From the NCBI GenBank assembly GCA_024345305.1, contig BRON01000018.1, forward strand, positions 620,001 through 684,000: a stretch of DNA of 64,000 bases. The letters run 5' to 3'. The position numbers were made by a program, and so were the translations under genes. The notes below the pieces were generated by a model. It searched no databases. It had not been told where the DNA came from and saw only the letters and a program-made list of their open reading frames with translations. Shown here piece by piece: positions 1 to 9,432 of the stretch (positions within the stretch are counted from its first letter, which is position 1; each line of letters opens with the position of its first letter). This DNA is from Mrakia gelida. Lineage: Eukaryota > Basidiomycota > Tremellomycetes > Cystofilobasidiales > Mrakiaceae.

Positions 1-1526
1 CAGCCTCGAGGTTGATGACGGCTTTAACAGTGGGAGCGGTGTGGTGCTGGGTCGAGTACAGTTGGGAAGCGTCTGTGAGTTTGACGCGTCGACGAAAGAG
101 GCGAAGAAAAGGAAGGCGCGTCAGCTCTTCAGTCGAATCTCTTGAGGCCCAGAAGCTTCTCCCAGATAGTATCATCTGCCTGTGATGCTACTAGTTCGAG
201 TTGTTTACCTTGGAAGCACTCCTCCGCATCGTTGAACAGGAAGATCACAGCGTTCTCGAACACCTCCTTCCTGGCGATTTTGATCCTTAGAATCTCGAGC
301 ATGATCCCGACTCCGATAGCGTCGTCGGCAGCTCCAGGTCCCTATCAAACGCAGATGCCACAACAGAAGCGAGGGCGAGAGGCGGTCAGCTCGTGTTGAG
401 CTCGAGCTCACCTCCGTTCGTCGTCGAGAGCGAGCACTCACGGTAAGTTGGGAATCGATGTGAGCGTTGAGCAGGAGAGCCGACTTTTTGGCTTCCTGAG
501 TTCCGTTAGATATACGCATGATGATGTTGGAGAGACCTGTGAAGGTTTTGAGGACTGGAGAAAGGAAGGAAACGGGAGGGGAGGGCTCAGTCAGTCTTCG
601 GTTCGAAGGAGGTGTTCGAGCTCGACGAAGCGGGCTGAGGTCGCCATTCTCGGAGCGAGGGCTCGAGAGAAGAAGAAGGCAGGTTTGACTCACCATCGTG
701 ATCCAAGATAGCGAATCTGTTCGCGACGAAGACGGCGAAAAGGTCAGCTCAAGCTCGAGGAGATGGTGAGCTTCGTCCTTCCTTCCCTCCTCCTCTTCCC
801 TCCCGTCCCTCCTCCTCTCTCGCCCTCTCCAGACTCACTTATGTGACCCATCTCCCTGCTGCCACCAAACCTCACATTCCAACTACCCAGCCCACGAACC
901 AAACTCCAGTCAGCTCGCCTTCTTCCCTGTCTCGCTTCGAACCTCGAGCTCAACGACTCACCCCCTCAGCCTCATCACACTCCTTCTTCAACCCCTGCAC
1001 CACCCCGTAAACGTAATCTCGTCCTGCTGCGTGCTCCTTGGTACCTGTTCGTCCGCCGATTCAAGCCCAGTTCGAACCCAACGAAAAACGATCAGCTCTC
1101 CAACCCCTCCCTCTCCCTCCCCTCCCTCCCTGTTCGTTGGAAAGACGACTCACCCACGATCCTAAACCCACAATCCTCCAACTTCTGAATATGACCTATA
1201 GCCAACGCTTCACTGAACTGAGGAGCTCCAGTCTCATCAAACCTACAAAAGTAAAAAAGGGGAGAGTCAGCCCGTCCCGTTCGTCTTGAAGCCTGAGCTC
1301 ACGATGATCCCTTCCCTCTCCCTCCCGTCTTTCGCTCTCTTCTCCTCGCTGAAGAGCTGAGGATTGAGAGAGGGGGAAGAAAAGAGGGTGAAACGTACCC
1401 TGAGATTACGGAATCAGGCAACTGATAATGAACCTTCCCAGCGAAGTAGGCTACGAGGGAGAAGATGGGCACCAGGAGGAGGAGGGAGGTCAAGGGTCCT
1501 GGGGAACGTTTCGTTTTGGACGCCAT
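1..1526 (-). CDS. M28-family membrane metallopeptidase, ERMP1/Pff1 type (5' part, runs off left edge)
   Basis: Zinc-dependent M28 aminopeptidase-like protein of the ER/vacuolar membrane type (family knowledge: ERMP1 in animals, Pff1 in yeast). Eight exons can be joined with consistent phases: 1526-1399, 1242-1154, 1044-962, 882-839, 716-694, 554-442, 341-209 and 72 to beyond the edge. The protein starts MASKTKR, followed by one hydrophobic segment (about residues 10-27), so the catalytic part follows a signal anchor. Catalytic hallmarks are seen: NAHIDS (metal His), GPGAADDA (bridging Asp) and NDAEECFQG (Glu pair), then STQHHTAPTVKAVINLEA, typical of the family. The ATG at 1526 is chosen because it directly precedes the membrane segment. 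The C-terminal multi-pass region expected in this family lies outside the window. The fold is clear; the exact subcellular site is inference. Confidence 0.9.
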
Positions 1527-2017
1527 GATTTGGGTGAAGGAGGGTCCTTGGGGGTCAGCCGAGAGCGGGAGGGGAAGAGGAGGGAGGGAAAGCGCGAGAG
1601 GGCTTTGGGCGGGCTGGACGTTGGAGGAAGGAAGGAAGGGAAGAAGTGAGATGAGGGTTGTTTGGTGTTTCGAGTTTCGAGGAGAGCCGAAGGGGAGGGA
1701 AGGTTGACGAGGACGTGGGTCCATTTCTTTGCGAGCTTGCAAGCAAGAGTAGAAGGAGGTGTAGAGATGTTTGATTGTTGTTTGTTGTTATAGTAAAAGT
1801 AGGACTAGGAGTACGAGTACAAAAGAATTAACTGAACCACGTCCCGCCTCGCCTCGTCACGCTCTCCTCACCCATCACGCGCTCGCACTCGCCCTCGTCG
1901 AGCTCTTTTGTTGAAACCGGACCGTACGTAGAATATAGTAGCCAGCAGTTGATGCCAAACAAAAAAGAAAATTCCATCCTCCCAAACCCTCTAGAGCCCT
2001 CGTCGTCCGTCCGTCCC
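1527..2017. other. Intergenic: promoter of the M28 gene and 3' flank of SHR3
   Basis: About 490 bases between the M28 start codon and the SHR3 stop codon. It is C/T-rich on the plus strand, with an AT-richer patch at about 1770-1830. No gene was recognised. Confidence 0.6.
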
Positions 2018-3615
2018 TCACTTCCCCGTCGAGCTGCCCGACTTCCCTCGTCTCGCTCGACTCTCCCTCGACCTCTTCCTCCTCGTTGGCGAAGGAGTCG
2101 CGACGGTACTCGGTTCCGACTCCTCGACCTCGATGGCTGAAGAGAAAGCGTCGGCGGTTGCTATGAGAGGGGAGGAGGGGACGTCCTCGTTGAGGGGGGT
2201 GGATGGGATCGTGGGTTGGACGAGAGGAGAGACGGCGGAGAGGAGGGATTCGTCTGGGGTGTCGGTTGAGTCAAGGTGGGCTGCGTAGTAGCGAGCGGAC
2301 TGGGAAGAGAGGTGAGAGAGGGAAGAGAGGTCAGTGATGGGTATGAGGAAGCGGAGAATTGAGGAAGAGAGGAAGCCGAGGGCCGGAGGAGGGAGGGAGG
2401 GCTGAAGCGGAACGACGTGGAGGCAGCAGATCCCAGTCGGATTTCGAAGGCAGCTCGAGTTGTAGCGTGTCTCCGTTTGTGCTGGAAATAAGGTCTCGTG
2501 CCCTAGCTGGGCCGAGAGCTCTGCGAAGAGGCAGCTGAGGGTCGAACTCAAAGCAGTCTCGCGGAACCGAACCGCGAGCTCGAATTTCCCTCCCTCTCTG
2601 CCCTCCCTTTCCGCTGGCGACCTTTTCGACCAATCCCTACCCTCCAAACTTCTGAAGAAAACCAAGACGAGGACTCACCTGCATAAGCATGACGCCTGTC
2701 AAAGCCACAGCGCTAACGGCATGGGAAGCAGCGAGATCCCTCAACGCTTTGACGAGAACGGGTTTCTGGGCGAGGTAGTTCGAGGGCAGAGGATCCGGAA
2801 GGGACTGAGGGATGAGCTTGTAGTCTGTAAGATGTCGAGCAAAGGGTAGAGAGAGGGTTGGAGAGTCAGAGAAAGTCGAAGAGCGGAGGTGGCCGTCGAA
2901 GAAAGAAGGACGGCGAGCCAAGGAGGAGGGAGGGAAGCGAGTCGAGAAAGAAGGGAAGGAGGGATCGAAACTCACTTGGGTTGATGTCTGTGAGGTGAAT
3001 CCAGGCGACAGCGAGGAAGAGGACTATAGGAAGGAAGAGGTTGCTCGTCAGCTAGGTCTCTGCTACGAGAATAGATCCTTCCGTCTCAGGGGAAGCGAGA
3101 GGAGGGATAGAGAAGAGGAGAGAGCTCGCAAGGACTCACACAAGCCCGCCGAATCGAACAAGAAAGCTCCAGTCCCCTCCCTCCAGCCTTTCACAGTCTT
3201 CCAAGCGAGCGCTCCTACAGCGATCCCGACTGTTGCTATCCATACTCCGAAGACGACCGGAGGTGCTGATACGTAGGCGGAGTAGTAGGAGAGGGAAGTG
3301 AGGAGTGCTGGCTCGGTCACGGGAGATCTCCAGAGAGTGTTGTGGTCCACTGGAAGAGATCAAGAGCAAAGGAAAGAGGTCAGGTAGGTTTAGAGGAGGG
3401 TAGAGAAGAGGAGCGGGAAGCGAACCTATCCAGTGAGTGAACGTGCTGCCTGATAAGAGAAGGGAGGAGGGAGGGAGGAAGGAAAGGCGGAGGTCAGCGA
3501 ACCTCTTTCTCTTTCTCTTCGGCCTTTCTCTCGGCCATCAAAAGCGAAAAGAAAGAGGAGACTGACCTAGCAGCAAAGAGGTAGCACTGATGATAACTGT
3601 CGTCCGGAATCCCAT
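2018..3615 (-). CDS. SHR3: Shr3-type amino acid permease packaging chaperone
   Basis: ER membrane chaperone that helps amino acid permeases fold and leave the ER (knowledge of yeast Shr3 / fission yeast Psh3). Six exons: 3615-3567, 3449-3426, 3349-3140, 3023-2976, 2824-2679, 2299-2018; 759 coding bases, 252 residues. Seen: N-terminal MGFRTTVIISATSLLLGSTF membrane segment, then HWIVDHNTLWRSPVTE, the diagnostic Shr3 loop; further membrane segments around VVFGVWIATVGIAVGAL, LFLAVAWIHL and AVSAVALTGVMLM. The C-terminal tail after RYYAAHLDS is long, Ser/Pro/Glu-rich and ends in basic SPTRRKRSRESRARR. Length and topology (four membrane segments and a cytosolic tail) fit the family. The ATG at 3615 is chosen because it starts the conserved first membrane segment. 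Confidence 0.92.
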
Positions 3616-3888
3616 CTCTGCGAAGTGAAGGAGATCAAGGGAAAGAAGTCGTTGGGGGCAAGGAGGAAGGGAGGAGCTCCCTCGAACTCCAAGCTCTCGA
3701 TTTCACCAGGCTCGTGATCGCGAGACCCGTCATTCTTTCCGAGATCCGAAAGGGAAGAAAGTCTTTTCGACGGGATCGAGGAGATGGAGGGTCGTTAAAA
3801 TGATACATCGGTCAGAAGAGAAAGAAAAACGAGTCGCATTCGTCGTAGAGTCCGTCGTCCGTTCGACGCGCGTCGCGGGGGTCCTCCA

Positions 3889-4920
3889 TCAATCCTGACG
3901 AATCGCGACGAGCTCGACGCTGCCCTTCTTGGGCGCAGTGAAGTAGAGAAGCTCACTGAGCATCCAAAAAGAGAGAAAAGTCAGTATCTCGAGGCGACGG
4001 AGAGAGCGAGCGAGCGAGAAGACGCACAACTCGCCGAAGATCTCTGAAAGGTCGACCTCGTCTCCCTCCTCGCTCTCGACAGAAGAGGCGTGCTGGACGC
4101 TTCGAAACGAAGGGTTCGAAACGAGGGTCAGTGTCGGTCGAGTCAAAGAGCTGAAGACCTACGAGAAGAGTCGAGGCGGAGGCGGGAGAGAGAGAAGGCG
4201 AGATTGAACTGACAACTCGATCATGCCTCTGTAGAGGTCCAGGATCCTGACTCCTTGAGCTCGTTCGACTGAAAAGAGCAGATGAAAGGCGAGGCATGGG
4301 TCAGTGTAGCTTCGAGGTTTCGGGATGGAGTGTCTGTTCGTCGAGATGCTCACTCTTCACGCTCGTCGCGCTCTTTGGAAGCCCACCGAGCCCGAAGTCA
4401 ACGGTGACTTGATTGGTAGGAGGGGTGGTCACGAAGGCCTAGGTGGAAAGTACCTGTCGTCAGCATTCATACAAAGGTGGGAGGCGAGCGAGTCGACGGA
4501 AGATTAGGAGAAGGAGATGGAGCAAGCTCACCTTGCTGATCCTCTCGTCCTCGAGCAACGTCTTCCCACCAGCTTCGATATAGACGGCATCTATCCCTTC
4601 ATCAACTCGGCCCACGTACCATCCGATATGACCTCATAGATTCGAGAGTCGATGAGAGGGTGCAGCTTGAGGGCGATTCCCTTCGACGCAACCTCGACCG
4701 CCGTGAGCACTCCCTCTCCACCTCCAGAACCTCCTCCCTTCTTGGATCCTCCCTTCCTGAGGTCAGAGAGAGTCATCGACGTGGGTTTGGAGGTGTCGGC
4801 GGGCTTGAAGGCGGGGACGGACGAGGTGGAAGGGTTGGAGCTCGACGTCGAAGCGGAGGTTCGTTCTCGTCCAGCGGCTCGAGCGAGTCGTTCTTGTTCC
4901 ATTTCTTGTCGGGTGGCCAT
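3889..4920 (-). CDS. Conserved-looking protein of unknown function
   Basis: Not recognised. Six exons join cleanly: 4920-4620, 4590-4532, 4438-4354, 4268-4214, 4150-4028, 3955-3889; 690 bases, 229 residues. The N-terminus is charged (MATRQEMEQERLARA) and followed by a Ser/Pro/Lys/Gly-rich stretch to about residue 75. The remainder looks like a folded domain: IALKLHPLIDSRIYEVIS, then an AVYIEAGGKTLLEDERISK segment, VTVDFGLGG, RILDLYRGMIEF, an acidic insert (VESEEGDEVDLSEI) and a beta-like end ELLYFTAPKKGSVELVAIRQD in two parts. No signal peptide or membrane segment. It could be a small fungal adaptor or chaperone, but nothing in the sequence assigns a function. Confidence 0.75.
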
Positions 4921-5800
4921 GGCTGACGAGGAAAGAGTGGAGAGAGGAAGAGGAAAAGGGAGTGCGAAGAAAGGAAGGAAAGGGAGATGCTCGACGTTCG
5001 AAGGAGAAGAGAGGAGGAGGCGGAGGTCAGCTTTCGAAAGGAGGTCGGGCTCGGTTGCCTGTTTGTCGTCAGGGAAGAATTTCGTCTTCTCCGCTCTCTC
5101 TCGTCTTTCTTTGTAAACCTTTGACGGTGTCTGCCAGCTGTGGTCTGAGAAAGAGCGCAGATCATAGTGGATCCAAACGAATAAATGTGACGACGCGTCC
5201 ATCCGCCGTCCGCCATCCGCCCATCCTCTCCCAGCTCCCACCCAACGACGAACGACCTCTGAGTCCCAGCTCCCTGCACCCTACATGATTGGAATCTTTG
5301 GCGATGGTCCAGCTTGACAATGGGCTGGAAGGAAGAAAAAAACGAAGCGAAACGTCGAGTGCGTCGCGTCGAGAAGATTCGAACCGAACGAGCAAGACGA
5401 GCTGGCAACGAATCAAACGCTCTCGTCCCTTCATGAGATGGAAGTGAAAAGGGAGACTCACCAGGTAGCACTGATCCTGAGACAAGCTTCGACGATCCGA
5501 GGAGACGGAGGAGAACGGGACGACCGACCGAGCGACGGGATGAGGAGGAACGAGGAACGAGTCGAGGTCGTTGAGAGGTGGGAGCGGGAAGTGGGAGGGA
5601 TGAAGGTGACTACGTTGAATGTGAGGGGAAAGAGGGGCACGAGGTTTGACAGGTGGAGGTGGGAAGGATGAGGAAGAGGTGGAGGAAGTGGTTGGAGGGC
5701 AGGCGACGCGTCCAGTTCGGAGAGGGAAGGCTTGAGACCGAGAGCAGAGGAGAAGAGATCAGCTCAAGCTGTGAAAAGGATAAGCAGATGCATACGTACT
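4921..5800. other. Intergenic region without a recognised gene
   Basis: Lies upstream of the 229-residue minus-strand gene and downstream of the F-box-type gene. Open frames here are short and lack consistent splice signals. It probably holds a promoter and a 3' untranslated region. Confidence 0.5.
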
Positions 5801-6818
5801 TCAAGTCGCCAGCTCCACGACAAAAACGTCTTTCCACCTCGCGAACTCCGGCTTGGTTCGAATGGCATTCGCTAGTCGCGCTCTCTTCTCCTCCGTCTTG
5901 ACAAGTAAGATGAAAGACCCTTCCTGCATGGAATCCAGTCCGAGAACTTGGTGGTAGCGGCATAGGTCGGGAGCATCCGAGACGGGGTCGGAGAGTCGAA
6001 GTCGAACGACGTAGGGGCGGCCGAGAGCAGGACGCGGTAGACCGCCCAGCGATTGAGGTAAGGGTCGGGGAGGAGTAATGAAAGGGATGAGGCGAGAGAG
6101 CTCCAAGTGCTCCAATCTGTCCCATCGAACGAGGTAGGTCGGTTCGATCGAGGGTTCGAACTGATGCAACCGCTGCCAGTCCGTCGTCGCCTTCCGGTCT
6201 CGAACGGCCTTGTAGGAGCAGCGAGAGGGATTGAGGAGAGGGAGGAGAAAGGTGTAGAGGTATCCCGCAAGCTCTCGAGCCTTGCGATCGAAAGACATCT
6301 GAAGATGGTCTAGTGGGATTGGGGTCGCGTCGTCGTTTCGGGAGGAGGAGATGACGAGGGGGTGGGGGAGGAAGGCGAAGGAGGTGAGGGAGGTGGAGAG
6401 GGTACGGATTTGAGAGAGGGATAGATGAGGGTTGATTCGAATATATTTTGAGGAATTCTGTGTAGGAAGAGGAGACGGTGTTCAGCAGAAGAACAGAGAG
6501 GGGAGAGAGAACAAGAGACGAAAGGAGCTCAACTTCGTCTTCCTCCCGACCTTCCTCTCGCAGAACAACGCTCCCAACTGCTTCATCGAAGTCACCTCCA
6601 CATCCCTGTACAGTTCCGCAGCCGTCGAGGCGAGGCGAGAAAGTCGTACGAGACTCGACCCAGGACGGCGAGGGTCGAAGGATCTGCCTGCTTGAAGATG
6701 AGGAGGAGGACGTCCCATGGCAATCGTCGACGAGTAGAGATCTGAAGTGAAGGAGTCGGATTTTAGCTTCGATGAAGAGAGAGGATGGGGACTGATCTAT
6801 AGATCGTACCTTTGGCAT
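5801..6818 (-). pseudogene. F-box-type protein gene with an apparent 5-base frameshift
   Basis: F-box proteins recruit substrates to SCF ubiquitin ligases through Skp1. Exons: 6818-6810 (MPK), 6741-6551, 6457-5801. Exon 2 starts STRRRLPWDVLLLIFKQADP, a good F-box helix, and runs to RVSYDFLAS in one frame. The expected continuation (TAAELYRDVEVTSMKQLGAL) is in another frame. The two frames meet at about 6627-6645, where the pentamer CCTCG (coding sense) is tandemly duplicated; with one copy the frame would be continuous. Exon 3 is in frame with the second part and ends at TGA 5801. A 44-base GT...AG removal around the site is possible, but it lacks a branch site and would delete the conserved segment. 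It could be a real pseudogene, an allele, or an assembly error. Confidence 0.6.
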
Positions 6819-6937
6819 GTTTTTCAAATCGAGCGATGGAGATGGAAGGCAAGTTCGAGGACGGCTGAAGAGCTGGAAGGGAGGAGGAAGGAGGAGGAGG
6901 TCAGCTCGACCATCTCGCGGCTTTGGACCGCTTCTTC

Positions 6938-8345
6938 TCAGCAGATGAAAAGGAATGAGAGCGGAGGAGTCGGAGACGTGGGTTCGTTGACAAGAGGAGG
7001 AGTAGGCTCGTCGTCGGGAGGAGGAGTTGGTTCGTCGTCGGGCGGCGGAGGGATGGGGTCGTCGACGGGAGGAGGCAGATTTGGCGATGGCTCGGGCTCG
7101 GGAGTAGGTGGTGTAGGGTCTCCAGGGTGTAGAGGTTCATCTTCGGCGGGAAGAGGGAGAGGGAGATCGACCGTGGGCGGCGAGGGAAGGGGGTCCTCGA
7201 CCACGGGAGGAGGAGGCGGGATGAAAGGTTTGTAGAGTCCGTTGTCGTCCGCGGGAGGAGGGTGGTAGAGTCCATCATCGCCGCTTGGGGTTGATGGTAG
7301 AGGCGTCGAGTCCTCCGGAGAGGAAGACGGAGGATCGGGATCCAAGGAGGGTGGAGAGGGAGGTTCACCGACGATGGGCTGGGGTTCGGATGGAGTTGGA
7401 GACAGAGGTGTTGGCTCGTCTGAGGGAGGAAGGAAGGGGTGATAGAGCCCGTTATCGTCCGAAGAAGGTGGGTGGTAGAATCCATCGTCTTGGTTGGGAT
7501 TGGAGGGAGGAGTGGTTTCGGTGGGAAGAGGAGGAGAGGGCGGGTCCGTTGGTGGAGACGCGTCCGAAGGTGGAGGAGTGGGATCGAGGGAAGGCGGCGA
7601 AGTGGGATCTTCTGGCGTCGTGATCGGAGTTTGAGGGTCCTGTGGAGCTACTGGAGCTGTAGGTGGCTCGACGGTAGAAGGATCCGACGCGTCCGGAGGA
7701 GGAGTGGAGGGAGGAAGCTCGACGTCGGGGGATGTTGTGGGACGAGGATCTGGTGACGGTGGATTCGCTGGAGGAGGTGTTAGCGGCGCCGAGGGAGGAA
7801 GGGGAGGAGGGGATGGTGGATCCGACGAAGGTGGGATGGGACGCGTCGAGGAACCGTCGTGCCAAAGTCCGTCGTCGAATAGTCCAGGACCGTGGTAGAG
7901 ACCGGAATCGTGCTGGATGAGTGGTCGGAATGGATGATAGAGACCATCGTCGTACAAAAGATTGGGATGGTAAATTCCGTCGTCCGTGCGGCGTTGCTGT
8001 TGCAGTCGAGGGAAGCAAAGTCAGCACGCGTCGCGGCGAGCGAAGAAGAAGGGAGAGATCCCATACTTCGAGATGCTCCTCCCAGCTGACCCTTCGACGT
8101 ACCTGGTGCTTCGGAGAAAGACCTGGATGAAGTCAAAGGCGAAGTCAGAGGTCACTCGAGCGAACGAAAGCGGGATGAATGAGGGGGGACGAACCAGCTT
8201 CGCTCCTAGTCGTAAACCGACTCCATCTGCCTCCAACCCTCCTCCAATGTTGAGCCGGTGTGCTGACGGGGTGGGAGTTCGAAGAAAGAGGGAGGATGAG
8301 AGCGATAAGGACGAAGGACAGGAGGAAAAGGCGACCGTCGACCAT
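6938..8345 (-). CDS. Secreted proline-rich protein with DGLYHP repeats
   Basis: Unrecognised secreted protein. Exons 8345-8195, 8122-8103, 7996-6938; 1230 bases, 409 residues. The ATG at 8345 opens a clear signal peptide (MVDGRLFLLSFVLIALILPL). After about 35 residues a dibasic QRR site precedes the first repeat, as expected for Kex2 processing. The mature part carries eight variants of a short motif: TDDGIYHP, YDDGLYHP, HDSGLYHG, FDDGLWHD, QDDGFYHP, DDNGLYHP, GDDGLYHP and DDNGLYKP. They are embedded in Pro/Ser/Thr/Asp/Glu-rich spacers such as PPPDDEPTPP. The architecture suggests an extended cell-wall or extracellular protein with repeated aromatic ligand or modification sites. No catalytic domain is seen. 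The 5' leader may contain further non-coding exons. Confidence 0.8.
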
Positions 8346-9432
8346 CGTTCGAACCAGCGAAAGACTGAGGCTGGGGCTTGTTGCGAGTCGAAAAGGCTTG
8401 CGATCCTGAATCAAATACGTCGAGAGAGAAGGAGAAAGGGAGGTATAAGTTGGAGGGGGCTGGAAGGTCGAGAGCGAAGAAGTGAAACGAACGAATCGCG
8501 CGACTGACCTTCTTTTCCTTTCCCTCCCCTCCGGCCCCCGGAAAGAGACAGGATTCGGTTCCTGGAAACTGAGCCTGCCACATATCGGCTCCGGGTCCAT
8601 GTGGGCTCGAAAGCCTAGACGCATGGCGGAAGAGAAGGCTTGACGGTCGAGGCGATTCGAGTCGGGTGGATTGGAAAGTTGACTGAAGCAGAGCTTCGAC
8701 GGAGGTCCATGGAAGCTGGAGGAGTAAGAAACACCGACAAGATGAAACGTGAATCGATGTCAGACTAGCAGAAGTTCCCGAGATGGCAGAAGCTCGAACT
8801 AACCTGGACTCAATCGAGACGAGGGAGCTTCGTCGAGATTGGACGATTTGTGTAAAAAGCTCGAGTCGGCTCTTCAGTTTCACAAACGAACGAAAAGCTG
8901 AGGGAGAATACAAATAGATGCTGAGAAGTCAGCCTCAGCGACGGAACGAACAGAGGGAGGAAGAGAGGCGTGAGAAAGCGATGGAGGGACGAACCTCGAG
9001 GTCGAGCGGGAGACGGGCTGGAGGCGGAGGCAGCGCTAGAGCTCCATGGTCCTCAAAGTGACAAGAAAGAGTTCCAGAGCCGGTGGATAGATGTACGAAA
9101 GTTGTGTGGAAGCAAACCGGGGGGCTGAATAGGGCGAGGAAGGGCAGAAGTCAGCTGCAGAGAAAGGAAGGACAGGAGGAAGGAGCGGCGAACCTTTGAG
9201 CTCAAGTTTCGCATCGTCCTCCTAGATCGAAGATTTTCTCTTCTACGCTCATCATTGGAGAAGATAGAGGTGGGTTTATGAAGGGCAGGCTGCTGCGTGA
9301 AAATCTTCCTTCTCGACTGTTGTGGTTGTGAGGGAGCTCAAACGAAACGATGAGCTTCCGTTGTTCTCCGCCTTCCTTCCCCTTCTCGTCCTCCAACTCC
9401 CTCCCTCTCTCTATGGCCCATCTCGTCCTCCG
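8346..9432. other. Divergent intergenic region with minus-strand splice-like signals
   Basis: Separates the proline-rich gene (minus) from the AAA ATPase gene (plus). On the minus strand several donor, branch and acceptor combinations are visible (for example donors near 9195 and 8995 and a GCTGAC branch near 8930), which suggests an intron-bearing 5' leader. I could not join them into a convincing protein. Confidence 0.4.

Noticed and set aside
6600..6645. A 44-base intron to explain the F-box frame change
   Set aside because: It is shorter than the other introns here, lacks a CTNAC branch site and would delete conserved residues.
8206..8913. Long minus-strand open frame overlapping the signal peptide of the proline-rich gene
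   Set aside because: It runs in another frame than the signal peptide, crosses clear intron signals and has no domain-like sequence.
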